From NCBI GenBank assembly GCA_001970855.1, contig LSSN01000562.1:1-17825 (forward strand): a stretch of 17,825 nt of DNA. Reading direction: 5' to 3'. The translations under genes were made by a program, and so were the position numbers. The notes beneath the pieces were generated by a model, which searched no databases, was not told where the DNA came from, and saw nothing but the letters and a program-made list of their open reading frames with translations. Of the stretch, positions 7,489 to 17,213 are shown piece by piece (within the stretch, counting starts at the first letter, position 1; every line of letters begins with the position of its first letter). Source of the stretch: Smittium culicis (lineage: Eukaryota > Kickxellomycota > Harpellomycetes > Harpellales > Legeriomycetaceae).

Positions 7489-9743
7489 ATGGAAGACTGT
7501 AAGACATCCAGCTACTTGCCCATTGCAATTATTAATGTTGGGTAAATAACATCTCTAACTACAAGCATATATTTTATATTTTCTATTTTGTATAAGTGGA
7601 TTTTATCAACTTTATTGGGGGTTTGCACATATTTTTAGGCTTCCTGCTAGAGGAAAAACGCATTCAACATTGGCTTTGAAAAGATATTTCACTTGGCTAG
7701 GCATGGATAGCAAAATCTTCAACGTTGGCGAGTATAGAAGAAAATTGTTTGGGATTGTCGGTCCGCTAGATAGCATGTTTGACAACAGTAATATCTTTTT
7801 TATCATTATCTATATTAATTCCAAATCTAAATTATCATTTGTCGATATTCGCATTCACATTCTTCCACTTTATTTTAAAATGTTATTTTCTCATACCTAT
7901 AACACATCCCCTCTTAGATAACGAACAATCCAAGAAGAACAGACTGGAAGTCAGTAAGCTATGCTTTAAAGATCTTGTGAACTACTTGAAAAACGAAAAC
8001 GGTGACGTAGCAATATTTGATGGCTCGAATTTATCCAAAAGTATCAGAAAAGTATTACACGACACTTTAACTCAAAACGGAATTGAATCCCTATTCATAG
8101 GTATTTTAGAACTACCAATATATATCCATAAATCTCGTTTTTTATATATTTAAAAATAAAAAGATACATATAGCAAAATCTATAAACTCTCAAACAATTA
8201 AATTTAATTGAAGCTTATATCCCTCGCCTGATTTTAATTTAATAGAATACATTTGCGACATTGAAAGCTTGGTTGAAGAAAATATCAGAAAAGTTAAAAT
8301 CAATTCACCAGATGTAATAGCGCTAATATATATTTATGCACCCTTATTCTTCATATTTAAAAAAAATCATTTCAAATAATTTATTTTTTTCTAAATTTAG
8401 TACATCAAAATGCCAAAAGAGGATGCTGTTAAAGATTTTAAGGTATTGCTTAGTTTCTAGACTCTTTGATATCGCTATATTTTTTATCTCTAGTATATTT
8501 CTTATATCACATGCTTTCATTTTTTTGCACTTTTTTTTTACTGTCAGAAAAAAATAGATACTATGTTACCTAGCTACGAAACTATAGATGAACCTAACTT
8601 ATCTTTTATAAAACTTATTAACTCTGGCCAAAGAATTGAAACTAACAACCTTAGAGGATACTTACCTGTAAACTATCTTTTATTTTTCTTCCTATCGCTA
8701 TTGCTATTATCATATAACCTATAACATCCCATATTTATCGGATTAAATTACCACTTTTTTTTTATTACAATGATGGCCAACTCTTTCTTATAATTAACAA
8801 ATAAAAATTAAATATTTAATAGACTAGAATTGTTTTCTACTTGATGAACATACACATCCAAAGTCGTAGAATATACCTCGCTAGAGTAAGAGCTTCTACT
8901 ACCCGAGATTTGCTTAAATATAAAAATATCTTGCAAACCTACTTTTTTTATTATATTTGTAGGACTTTGACGATCATAACGATAAAGGGGATGGAATTAG
9001 AAAACTAAACGTTGATGGAATAATCGAGTACTCAAAGAAACTACACTCTGCTGTGATGAGAAGAATAAATGAAATAAATCCACAAAATGATAATACTACA
9101 AATGTAATATTTACGCCTTAAACATTTATTACATACCCTTCTTTAATGATCTATTATATTTCAAATATTATTATTTACCTAAAAAGACAAAGCTTATAGT
9201 ATGGACTTCACCAAGTCAATCAAGCGTACAAGCAGCGACTGCATTCGAAAATGAAATTAACGTATTGTTGAGAAAAAGAATGATGCTAAAACAGCGTAAC
9301 CAAGGCATCTTTAATGGCCTCAATCCAGATGAAATTAAGTCAAAAAATCCTGAGGAATATTTAAAGTACTTGGAAAACCCTTACTACCACAGATATCCAA
9401 TGGCAGAGGTATTTTTAACATGTTTATCCATTAAAAAAATATTTGGGATTCTACATTTACGATGTTATAGATTACTAATGATCTCGATTTCTGTTTATAA
9501 TTTTGTTAGTCGTACTATGACCTATCCACAAGACTGGAGGCTATTATATTGGACCTGGAGAGAGAAACTTCTAATGTATTAATCATTGCCCCATCTTCAG
9601 TTTTAAGATGCTTGTACGCATACTTTGCACCTGTATCATTTTCACACTCGGTTATACCGTCGCTTTCATTTTCTACTTCAAATGTTATCGAGCTAACTCC
9701 CGGTGCTTATGGCTGTGCTGAAAAGAAAATCCCTCTAGTTTAA
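7489..9743 (+). CDS. 6-phosphofructo-2-kinase with degenerate phosphatase domain, 10 exons
   Basis: A bifunctional-type regulator of glycolysis that makes fructose 2,6-bisphosphate in the cytosol. Exons: 7489-7541, 7639-7787, 7918-8100, 8246-8313, 8401-8442, 8548-8667, 8823-8885, 8963-9103, 9193-9408, 9510-9743. Every junction is GT-AG and phase-consistent, giving 422 aa. The kinase half has the P-loop GLPARGKT (18-25), FNVGEYRR (45-52), FDGSN (101-105, family FDATN), FIEYICD (127-133), KINSPDY (146-152) and GYLPTRIVFYLMNIH. The phosphatase half keeps the fold markers (VWTS, RYPMAESY, LTPGAYGC), but LCRHGE is LARDFD (R226-D227-F228), TSQLKR is TSPSQS, and CHQAVMR is APSSVLR (372-378). Both catalytic histidines are absent. 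Known precedent: yeast Pfk26 is a kinase with a defective phosphatase site. In-frame stop TAA at 7477-7479 supports this start. The long N-terminal extension of some fungal enzymes is missing. Confidence 0.9.
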
Positions 9744-11439
9744 AGAGTGATTTACAAAATTGACCCTTATGAATTTTACAAAATGGCTGTTTTGTTTAAA
9801 TTTTAAAATTACAAAAAAGTATCCTTTGAATATTTAAAATTAAAAACTCAGATTTCATAATTCCATTAATTTTAAATGTCGCGTATTTTGTATAATTTAG
9901 ACTTTACAAACCTAATTCAAAAGAATTTTTTTTTATATCATTTTATTTAAATTATAATTAGGTTCAATTATAAATAAGTAATAAAAATATTAGAAAGTAT
10001 AAATTTTCCTAAAAATTCATTAAAATCAGTTATATAAAGGTCAAAAGATTATAAGCTAGATCGGCTCACCTATATACGACTGGTAAAAACTTTTGATCAT
10101 ACTAATAATTAACTGAGTTGTTTCCATATAAAACATGACTAGTCTTATGAAATTTCAGTATTAGCGACTAGTTTATTGGATAAAACATTCATAGATTTTT
10201 TATAGCAATGACATAAATTCCAGCGGCTGATATTTTAAAATAATTGGCACAAAATAATAAGCTATATTGAAAGTGATATTTGAGTGGTATGTGATTCATG
10301 TAAATTGCTCTCTTGAAGCATTTGATATGCGTCTTTTATTACATATATATAATTCATTGAATTTATTATATATATCACAGTAAAATAATTTCTAAATATT
10401 TATTATTTTTTGATTTTAAGTGTAATTTTTTCAAAATAAATAATTTTTATTTCGACGATAATGCAAAAAAAAAAATCAGGAATACAAACTACTTTGTTAA
10501 AAAAAATCGAATTTCTAATTAGCAAAAAATACAATTATCAGATTCAAATAAATTTTCGTACAGGTCTATCGGCTACGTATCTAGTGGATTTATACCAGAT
10601 CTACAAGTCGGGAGATCTTTTCTGGTATTGATTAAAGTGATAACATGGTTAATTATAATGAAAACAACGATTACCAGTAAAATAGTCATACCGATTTTTA
10701 ACTAATTGTGTTAATATAAAGTAGGATGCAAAATCTACAGCTTTGGCTACCATAATTCGATCTATATTGGCAATTTACTATTATGTAAATACATTTGTAT
10801 TTTAGTATATTCAAATTGAAAATATTTTGTATTTTTGAAACTCAGAAGAGACTTTTTTGTTACTCTTTCCTATTAAAATCCCATAATCAAAATTCAAGTT
10901 TATATTGATTTATAAAATTCTTATCATTTTTTTTTTTTAATTAGTGTGTAAAAAATAATTATTTTTGATGATAATCGTCAATATTTTCTTGTTTGCTTAG
11001 CTCACTATAAAAGTACAGTTACTTTCATAACTAGATGTATAGTGCATCTTTAACTTTATATTTATAATTTTTTAGAAAAGATCTTTGCAATTATACATTT
11101 TAGCTATCATAAAAATTAATAGGTAATTTATTGGTGCATCAAATAAATACAATTTTGGCTACTGGCTGTTAAATCATAGTAATTATCCAATGGCTTGTTT
11201 TTTTTTAATTGCTCATACCAAATAAAATGCTTTGATTTCTGTTTCAACACTCAAAATTGAGAATCAGATTTAAAAAAATAAAATAAAATAAAAAAACAGT
11301 TATTTATACACATAGAGCTCATAAATGCAAACTCGTAATATTTTAAAAAAAATCTTTGTTGGATATATTAATAATTTTGGTAAAAATTTTGCATATAAAA
11401 TAACTTATTCTTTCTAATCGATCAATAAATAGCCTCACA
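9744..11439. other. Long intergenic region between PFK-2 and Tls1 genes
   Basis: About 1.7 kb of AT-rich DNA containing the 3' flank of the PFK-2 gene and the promoter of the Tls1-type gene. Near 10343-10375 lies an imperfect AT-only inverted repeat (ATATATATAATTCA...TGAATTTATTATATATAT). Apart from the exon-like patch at 10564-10631, I see nothing coding. A-rich and T-rich runs precede the Tls1 start. Confidence 0.5.
10564..10631 (+). other. Exon-like GC-richer patch of unknown origin
   Basis: After an acceptor-like TTTTCGTACAG, a short open frame reads LSATYLVDLYQIYKSGDLFW and one more Tyr before TGA. It is less AT-rich than the surrounding kilobase and has a protein-like composition. No upstream exon with a matching donor and phase is apparent within 500 bp, and I do not recognise the peptide. 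It may be a terminal exon, a remnant, or chance. Confidence 0.2.
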
Positions 11440-12782
11440 ATGAGTTTCCGAAAAAGAAAAGCTCCTGAAAATGTGCGGGTAAGAGCTAGCATTTTGAACG
11501 AAGATACCTCTACAGAAAACAAGCCGGGCAATACGAGTACAGAAGTGGTTGAAGAGCTAACGAATGAACCAAAAATAACTTTGGACGAGATTTTATTACT
11601 CCAAAAGAGCCGCGACAGGGGAAAAGGGCTGAATTCTAGCCAGTTGATCCAAAAAAGAGTTAGCATTGAAGTAGATGAAGTTGAAGATGTAGGTTCAAAT
11701 GCTGATTCCATGTCTGAACCTAAAATTGGAGGACTAAATAAGAAGAAGAGTCCATCAAACGACCAAGGTTTGGGTTCAGGCGTTGAACCTGGCCAAAAAG
11801 CAAAAACGACTATATTAAATCTGGACACTTTTACTGGACAAACGAATGTACTCGATGCTAACAAAAACATGATGGAGTACATCCAAACAATGATAGAAAA
11901 GAACAAGAAGGAAAAAGAAAGCGGAAAGGATATTGGCAATAATGAATCTTTAAACGAAACAGAATCTGTTTTTGCTAAACGATCTACAGAAAATAAAAAA
12001 GTTGATAATATTGACATGCTATATATATTCCCAGAAAGCACGCAGGTAAATACCATTTAGTATATATTTATTTGGCTATTCTTAATGATTATTTTTTTTG
12101 TTTCTATAGCTTTCATTTGACTTTTCAATTAAAAAGAAAAGAGCTTATTAAATTTGAGGCTACTCATACTATTTGTATATTGTATAACTTGGTATTTTTT
12201 ATTTATAGTCTAAAAAAGTTACAAGGGAAGGTAACGTATCAATCTCGTCGGCTATGCTTACCTCCATCCCAGAAGTCGACTTAGGCTTACAGTAATTCAA
12301 TCTTTTTTTCATAAATGTTTTTATATGCTTTAGACTTGGATAATAATCATAATAAATTGTATTTACTGTGTCAATAATTAAATAGTAAGGTTTCTTTAAA
12401 ATAACTCGCTTTTTTATTATTTAACAACAGATCTAGACTAGAGAACATCGAAGAGACAGAACGTGCCAAAAGACAAATGCAAAGTGACAAGGCCAATGAT
12501 CAAAAGGTTAATAATTAATTTCCATACTTTAAAAATCAATTCGTTTTTTCTCTATAATTTCAAGATACGATCGAATATTTTACTCTAATATATACAAAGT
12601 TGATCAATTTTATTTGTCTGCAATTTAATCTAATTATAATAAATTTTTTTGTAAATTAGAAGCCTTATGAAAAACCTGAGCGAAATGTTCGCTATCGAAT
12701 ATACAAAGATCCTAATGAGAAAAGACTTGTTTCTTCTGACAACATAGCAGCTGAAAGTTTCAAAAAGAAGTACCGGCGGTGA
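11440..12782 (+). CDS. tls1: Tls1/C9orf78 (Hep_59) family spliceosome-associated protein
   Basis: Four exons, 11440-12045, 12209-12291, 12431-12506 and 12660-12782, join in phase to 295 aa. The family's conserved blocks appear in order: a basic N-terminus MSFRKRKAPENVR; LDEILLLQKSRDRGKGLN (counterpart of the VQxLRKRPNG helix in C9orf78); SFSxETN-like TFTGQTN with MMEYIQTMIEKNKKEK; LYIFPE; the hallmark IPEVDLGL (222-229) running into SRLENIEETERAKRQM; and a basic end ESFKKKYRR. Human C9orf78 and fission yeast Tls1 are nuclear proteins associated with the spliceosome helicase Brr2. Fission yeast Tls1 is needed for correct splicing of some telomere-protein transcripts. The VQHNRF-like segment I know from the human protein is not evident in exon 4. 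The charged, low-complexity middle (residues about 20-150) is typical. The 237-codon frame on - over exon 1 is a shadow. Confidence 0.88.
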
Positions 12783-14291
12783 ATATGATTTATTTTATTT
12801 TTTACATTTGTATAATATTAAACCATTAAAAAAAATAATAATAAGAACTTTTCTATTGAGATTATTCCATGTTGGTATATTTGTATTCATTGAATTAACA
12901 TTTGAGCAAAAAAATTTTGGATAAAATTCAGAATCTAATTACACTGAAATGAGCTCCGAGAAATTTAATTGAATCCAGAAACATTCTGGCAATATAAGTC
13001 AAATTAAATGCTAATAGATTAGTATACAAAAGTATCATTTTTTTATATGTATTAAGCTAAGTTATTCGTATACATTGAAGGTATAAACTCGCTTCATTAA
13101 AGTCTAGCTGTACTCATATTATAATATGATAGGGGAATGACATAGGGTGTTAATGGAAATTATTTGAAAACATTAGATAAAGTAAATGAGATTATGGTTT
13201 AATGGTAGAGCTCAGGAAAATTGTGTTTTTTTTACGTTTAGTATTTGTAAGCAGAAAAGGTTAAATCTTAATTCAATTTTGAAATTTTTTTCTTTATCAA
13301 AAATATTCAAAAACATTCTTTGGATTAGAATGTATATGGCGTTCACCAAGGAGTAAAGGTGAATAGACTCTATATTAAGCGCTATATAGATAATCAGAAA
13401 TTTATCAGATGGTAATGATCTGATTTTGAGATTTTAGCGTACAGTATCCAGAAGGATAAAGTAACATTAAGTTGAGCACTTGAAAAAAATTATTTTTACT
13501 AGTTGAGGTAATTTTACGTCGTATGTTAAGGCGGTAGGGAGTAGTAGGTGATATAAGTAAGCTAAAGTTGCAGTATTATGAGAAAAATTCGGATTGCTAA
13601 AAGTGTATTCTTTAGGCTTCGATCCTGCCCTTTCTGGTACTGGGTATAAATAATATATTGTCGGTGAATGACTCAACTGGGGTGAAATTATTAGACCAAT
13701 ATTAAGATTTGACTTGTATTTTATGACTATCAAACATAAAAACTGTATGTGAAAAACTATGCTGTTCAAGTTGAAATCAAATTATACTTTCTTTTTGTGC
13801 ATTATATGAGTTTTTTTATTTTTTTTGCGCTTGGTTGTTTTGAAAGTTTATGCCCGCTTTCTACTGCTGGACAGGCTTCATTCATTAATGGCTTTATAAA
13901 TAATTATAATAAATAATTATTTTTGTACTCTGATTACAAAGCTTCCTGGGATCTTATTTTCAATATTCTATACGCTTCTAATATTTTGTTATAATTTTAT
14001 CTTGTGGAGGCTAAAAGAGGTTTTTTTTCCCCCAGTATTTTCGTAAATTCTTTGAAATTGAATAATGACATATATACCTATATCAGATTATATATCGTGC
14101 ACGCAAAATAAACAAAAATCTTTTTAGACTTGAAATATTTTTAACATTGTTATGGTTATACTTTTTTGGTGCAGTATAGCTAATTTGTAGTTCTAAAGCT
14201 TAGAAAACGCATTTATTTTTTTAACTGTTATGCAAATAACTTAATACAATTATATTATTTAAAAAGAATTATTAGATGAGAAATTATAATA
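12783..14291. other. Convergent intergenic region, no supported gene
   Basis: About 1.5 kb lies between the stops of the Tls1-type gene and the serine-rich gene. It is AT-rich with a moderately less AT-rich patch at 13320-13660. The 100-codon - frame at 13467-13769 has no motif. A D-arm-like GGTTTAATGGTAGAGC at about 13196 is not followed by a T-arm, so no tRNA is called. A T8C5 tract lies at 14021-14033. Confidence 0.45.
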
Positions 14292-14906
14292 CTAGATCAA
14301 AACAGTCAAAAGACCAACGAATGAGATACCAGCAACAGATAGTTTGGCTAAAGTAGACGCAGAACTGATGCTTGAAGATGATGATGATGACGATGACGAC
14401 GATGATGAAGATGATGACGATGATGAAGATGATGACGATGATGACGATGATGAAGATGAAGTGGGGGAAGTTTTAGCGGGTTCAGTACCGGTAGCACTGG
14501 CTGAAGATGATGATGAAGATAAAGAAGATGTAGAAGAGTTGAAAGATAGGTTCTGTTTGGTCGATACAGTAGCAGAGTCGATTGCAGAAGCAGTATTTGA
14601 TGTAGAAGCGAGATCTGTTGGTTTAGCATCATCGATAAAGAAGACAAAATTAGTTGGAAGAGCGTTGTAGAAGCTGGACATAAATTCAGGATCGTACGCA
14701 GTGGGAAGAACGGAGTTCCCGAGTATAGATGTCATCATATCATAAGCTCCTGGGTCCAAGCTTTGAAAATTTCCGATAATATAATTCATAATGTCTTGAT
14801 ATCTTTCATAGTCGACTGATTGATAATAAAGTATTCTCGAATCAACGGAAGCTTGAGGAACAGCGACAGCGACAGAAACAAGGGTAGAGATGGCGAGCAA
14901 TTTCAT
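14292..14906 (-). CDS. Secreted serine-rich protein, probably GPI-anchored
   Basis: This 204-aa protein has three clear parts. Residues 1-16 (MKLLAISTLVSVAVAV) form a signal peptide with probable cleavage near AVA-VPQ. Residues about 20-95 are a small tyrosine-rich globular region (YYQSVDYERYQDIMNYIIGNF, LPTAYDPEFMSSFYNALP). Residues about 100-180 are a Ser/Thr-rich stalk, including a run of 30 serines, expected to be O-mannosylated. The last 18 residues or so (LSVAGISFVGLLTVLI) are hydrophobic and end the protein, as in GPI-anchor signals. This layout is typical of fungal cell-surface proteins. I do not recognise the globular region beyond a general likeness to small fungal secreted proteins, and the function is unknown. 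The start has a good context (AATTAAAATGAAA). Frames on the + strand (Asp/Glu-rich) and the other - frame (His-rich) are shadows of the triplet repeat. Confidence 0.82.
   Translation of the reverse strand: MKLLAISTLVSVAVAVPQASVDSRILYYQSVDYERYQDIMNYIIGNFQSLDPGAYDMMTSILGNSVLPTAYDPEFMSSFYNALPTNFVFFIDDAKPTDLASTSNTASAIDSATVSTKQNLSFNSSTSSLSSSSSSASATGTEPAKTSPTSSSSSSSSSSSSSSSSSSSSSSSSSSSSSSISSASTLAKLSVAGISFVGLLTVLI
14370..14459 (-). repeat. Triplet repeat encoding 30 serines
   Basis: On - there are 30 consecutive Ser codons, a mixture of TCA, TCG and TCT plus one AGC. On + the tract reads as GAT/GAC/GAA repeats. The codon mixture means it is not a pure microsatellite, but TCATCATCG-like sub-blocks recur and could expand or contract by slippage or unequal exchange. 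Confidence 0.9.
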
Positions 14907-14933
14907 TTTAATTATACTAATCTGTTTTAAAGC

Positions 14934-14953
14934 TTTTTTTTGGGGGGGGGGGG
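14934..14953. repeat. T8G12 homopolymer pair upstream of serine-rich gene
   Basis: Eight T followed directly by twelve G on +, that is C12A8 on the coding strand. It lies 28-47 bases upstream of the start codon of the serine-rich protein. Long G runs are rare in such AT-rich DNA. It probably lies in the promoter or 5' UTR. Confidence 0.85.
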
Positions 14954-15364
14954 AGGATGGAATATAGGGAAATAACTTTTTTCTGCGTTTAAAAGGTTAC
15001 AAAGAATTATTTTATATATTTAAATAAGTTAAAGAGTATGTATGAGAGACTTTCATGAATATTTTATTTAAGAGAAGATTCCTTTCTTAAATACAAATTT
15101 TGGATGCGTTAGTAGAATTTCGATTTATTCTTAAAATTATCTGCCTAATAATTTTTTAGCAAAATAAAAATAAAAGATTACTTGACTGAAGCCGTTGAGC
15201 TCTCTAGCGAAGTTTTTCTGCGTATATTACAAGGCGGCTGCGTCAATTTTAAAGAAAGGCGACCATTTTAAATAAAGCGAATGACAATGTATAAAAACAG
15301 ATGCTGCATATAGTCGAATTTTGGAGATATTGCTGCACACAACCATCTTAAATTATGTCACTCC

Positions 15365-15384
15365 TTTTTTTGGGGGGAGGGGGG
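15365..15384. repeat. T7G6AG6 tract
   Basis: Seven T, six G, one A and six G on +. It has the same composition and orientation as the T8G12 tract about 430 bp away, although the flanking bases do not match. Confidence 0.85.
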
Positions 15385-15829
15385 AAGTGATTTCGTTAAT
15401 TTAAGCCAAAATGCGTCAATAATTCCAACAAAATTAAAAATAAATAAAATAAAACATAGATCTGCAGATTTGTTGGGTTATATTTAAACGTAAACAAACA
15501 TAATTAAACTCTCTGTAAACCAACAATATTTCTGGTTTACCAGCTACTTTTGTCCAACATTATTCTTGGCAATAAATATTATTTCTTCAGAAATACACTG
15601 CATCTTAAAACCTGTTATACGTGTATGAAAATTATGCTGCATTGTCCAATAAAATAGATAAGAATTATGTATTAAATATTAATTATAAAACGTACAATTA
15701 TAACATCCTTTAAGCTTTTATCTTTATTTTATACAAGTTTAAGCACATATCTAAATACATTAATATAATCAAATAAACAAATCAGAAATAATTGTATTAT
15801 TTCGTACTAAAGTACTTTATCTTATTTTG

Positions 15830-15857
15830 AAAAAAAAAAAAAAAAAAAAAAAAAAAA
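15830..15857. repeat. 28-base A run
   Basis: An uninterrupted run of A, far longer than the 8-12 base A or T runs elsewhere in the window. It could be a nucleosome-excluding poly(dA:dT) tract or the tail of an old retroposed insert; no target-site duplication or retroposon body is recognised. Confidence 0.85.
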
Positions 15858-16462
15858 TGATATACATTGAAAAATACCTACAATATCAAAAATAAGATAA
15901 ATCTATTGCGTCCCCTTAGAAAATAAATTCCGGATGAAACCAAGGACTTTATAAAAATAAGAATTATTATCATGATAATCTAAATAATATTATAGAAGGT
16001 TCTGTATGTATACATATACTCGAAATTAGACTTTTATTAAAAAATAATAAAGATAGATAAGAGTACATAATTATATACAGATAGGATTGCTGTATACTTT
16101 TATTACACTTTAAAAATATTTGAACAATATAATTAGCTAGTTTAAAATTAAAAAAATATTCTTGAGGTATAGAATTGATTTTTTGGTGATAAAGATTTTA
16201 GCCAAAAAAAATATAATAAAGCTAAGTAACATTCGTCATATATATTTCGAGTCTGGGAAAATATTTATTGAATTGAATATATATTATACGACTAAAATTA
16301 TTCGAAGCTGAGGATATAAATAATGTTCTAAATATACCTAATTTAAACTACTTGAGGAATAATTAAGAGATTCGATCAATAAGAGGATACTGTTCAATAT
16401 TGATGCGACCAAGAAATGAAAGATTATCGAAATTTAGTATTTTGAAGAAAAGACTAGTAAAA

Positions 16463-17077
16463 TTATTCGAGAATTTTTGCTGCTTCTTTGAAACTTGTTT
16501 TGCTGTTAGAAAAGCTTAAAAAGGCATTCCAGAATAAGCTAGCAAGTCCAGTAAATGGTACTCTGTAGATAAGAGGAATAATTGAAAAGTTAACGATCTG
16601 AACAGCAGGCCAAAGGAAGTACCCAGCAGCTAAATTTACTATATAGCGATCCTTAAAATTCTGTTTTATTTGAGTGAAATTTTTCCTCTCTAGAACACCC
16701 ATAGTTCCAATGAACATACCCACAGCCAATGGAGCAAATAAGAACTGATCAGCCATCACTCTTTTAGAAACAACTTTCCACTCATCCATCCCCAGCTTCC
16801 GCTTCATGTTTCCAACAACAGGCTTCATTGGAAATCTGTGACTTAAAATTGAGTACCATTTGTATGATATGGGGGCAAACATAAAGCCGTATAAGAAAAA
16901 TCTCGCAGTTTGGCTGAAATCGTGACTCGCTTTTTTACCTTCTATCTCGTCAAGATCATTTCCTGTGAATTTCTGAGCAACAACATCGCCCGCTGCTGCT
17001 AGTGCTCCATTGGTTACCGACAAAGTCAACAAAGGAAATCTCTTTGCGCTCTCATTCCAAAGTTTTCCAAAGACCAT
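16463..17077 (-). CDS. SYM1: Sym1/Mpv17/PMP22 family membrane protein
   Basis: Small integral membrane protein of the Mpv17 family, normally in the mitochondrial inner membrane (yeast Sym1, human MPV17), where it acts in stress tolerance and mitochondrial DNA or metabolite maintenance; other members are peroxisomal. The 204-aa intronless frame matches the family from end to end. It begins with LWNESAKRFPLLTLSVTNG and GDVVAQK (30-36). Next comes the ARFFLYGFMFAPISYKWY block (family R-x-x-x-x-G-x-x-x-x-P-x-x-H-x-WY, here Tyr in place of the His). DQFLFAP follows near residue 110, then NLAAGYFLWPAVQIVNF (family N-x-x-x-WP-x-x-Q-x-x-NF) and the C-terminal LFWNAFLSF. Four membrane segments are expected. 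The start has a good context (AACAAAAATGGT). The C-terminal tail after LSF is polar and slightly longer than in human MPV17. It is divergent from the small gene to the right. Confidence 0.93.
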   Translation of the reverse strand: MVFGKLWNESAKRFPLLTLSVTNGALAAAGDVVAQKFTGNDLDEIEGKKASHDFSQTARFFLYGFMFAPISYKWYSILSHRFPMKPVVGNMKRKLGMDEWKVVSKRVMADQFLFAPLAVGMFIGTMGVLERKNFTQIKQNFKDRYIVNLAAGYFLWPAVQIVNFSIIPLIYRVPFTGLASLFWNAFLSFSNSKTSFKEAAKILE

Positions 17078-17213
17078 TTTTGTTAATTTTATATTCTTGA
17101 AAAAGGAGTTGTGAATTTATTTGATGGAAATTAAAGAAATATTTCTGCAAAGTGATAACAATTTTCGAAATTCGGACTGATGAATAGTTGTTTTCTACTC
17201 AGGAAATAATTCT
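17078..17213. promoter_or_regulatory. Short shared upstream region of two divergent genes
   Basis: Only 136 bp separate the Sym1 start on - from the first ATG of the small + gene; in the spliced alternative model for that gene, only 46 bp. If both genes are real, they share one promoter region. No TATA box or named factor site is evident. Confidence 0.35.

Larger units (their letters stand above)
14954..16462. other. Intergenic region between serine-rich and Sym1 genes
   Basis: About 1.5 kb holds the promoter of the serine-rich gene and the 3' flank of the Sym1 gene. No gene is supported; frames are short. It contains a second T7G6AG6 tract and a 28-base A run, listed separately, and many AATAAA-like strings. 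A less AT-rich patch at 15180-15280 has no open frame of note. Confidence 0.5.

Noticed and set aside
7670..8153. Unspliced + frames at 7670-7921 and 7779-8153 as separate small genes
   Set aside because: They are exons 2 and 3 of the PFK-2 gene read through introns; splicing restores the family sequence.
11343..12056. Long - strand frame of 237 codons overlapping the Tls1-type gene
   Set aside because: It is antisense to exon 1 of a gene with clear family motifs. Its Ser/Phe/Leu-rich composition is what reversed Lys/Glu/Asn codons produce.
13196..13215. tRNA D-arm-like GGTTTAATGGTAGAGC
   Set aside because: There is no T-arm (GGTTCRANYCC) or acceptor stem pairing downstream; the following sequence is T-rich.
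13467..13769. 100-codon frame on - in the intergenic spacer
   Set aside because: There is no motif, signal or splice context. It contains a short protein-like patch but nothing that supports a gene.
14344..14670. Asp/Glu-rich frame on + and His-rich frame on - over the serine-rich gene
   Set aside because: They are other readings of the GAT/TCA triplet repeat. Only the - frame encoding serine has a signal peptide and a hydrophobic C-terminus.
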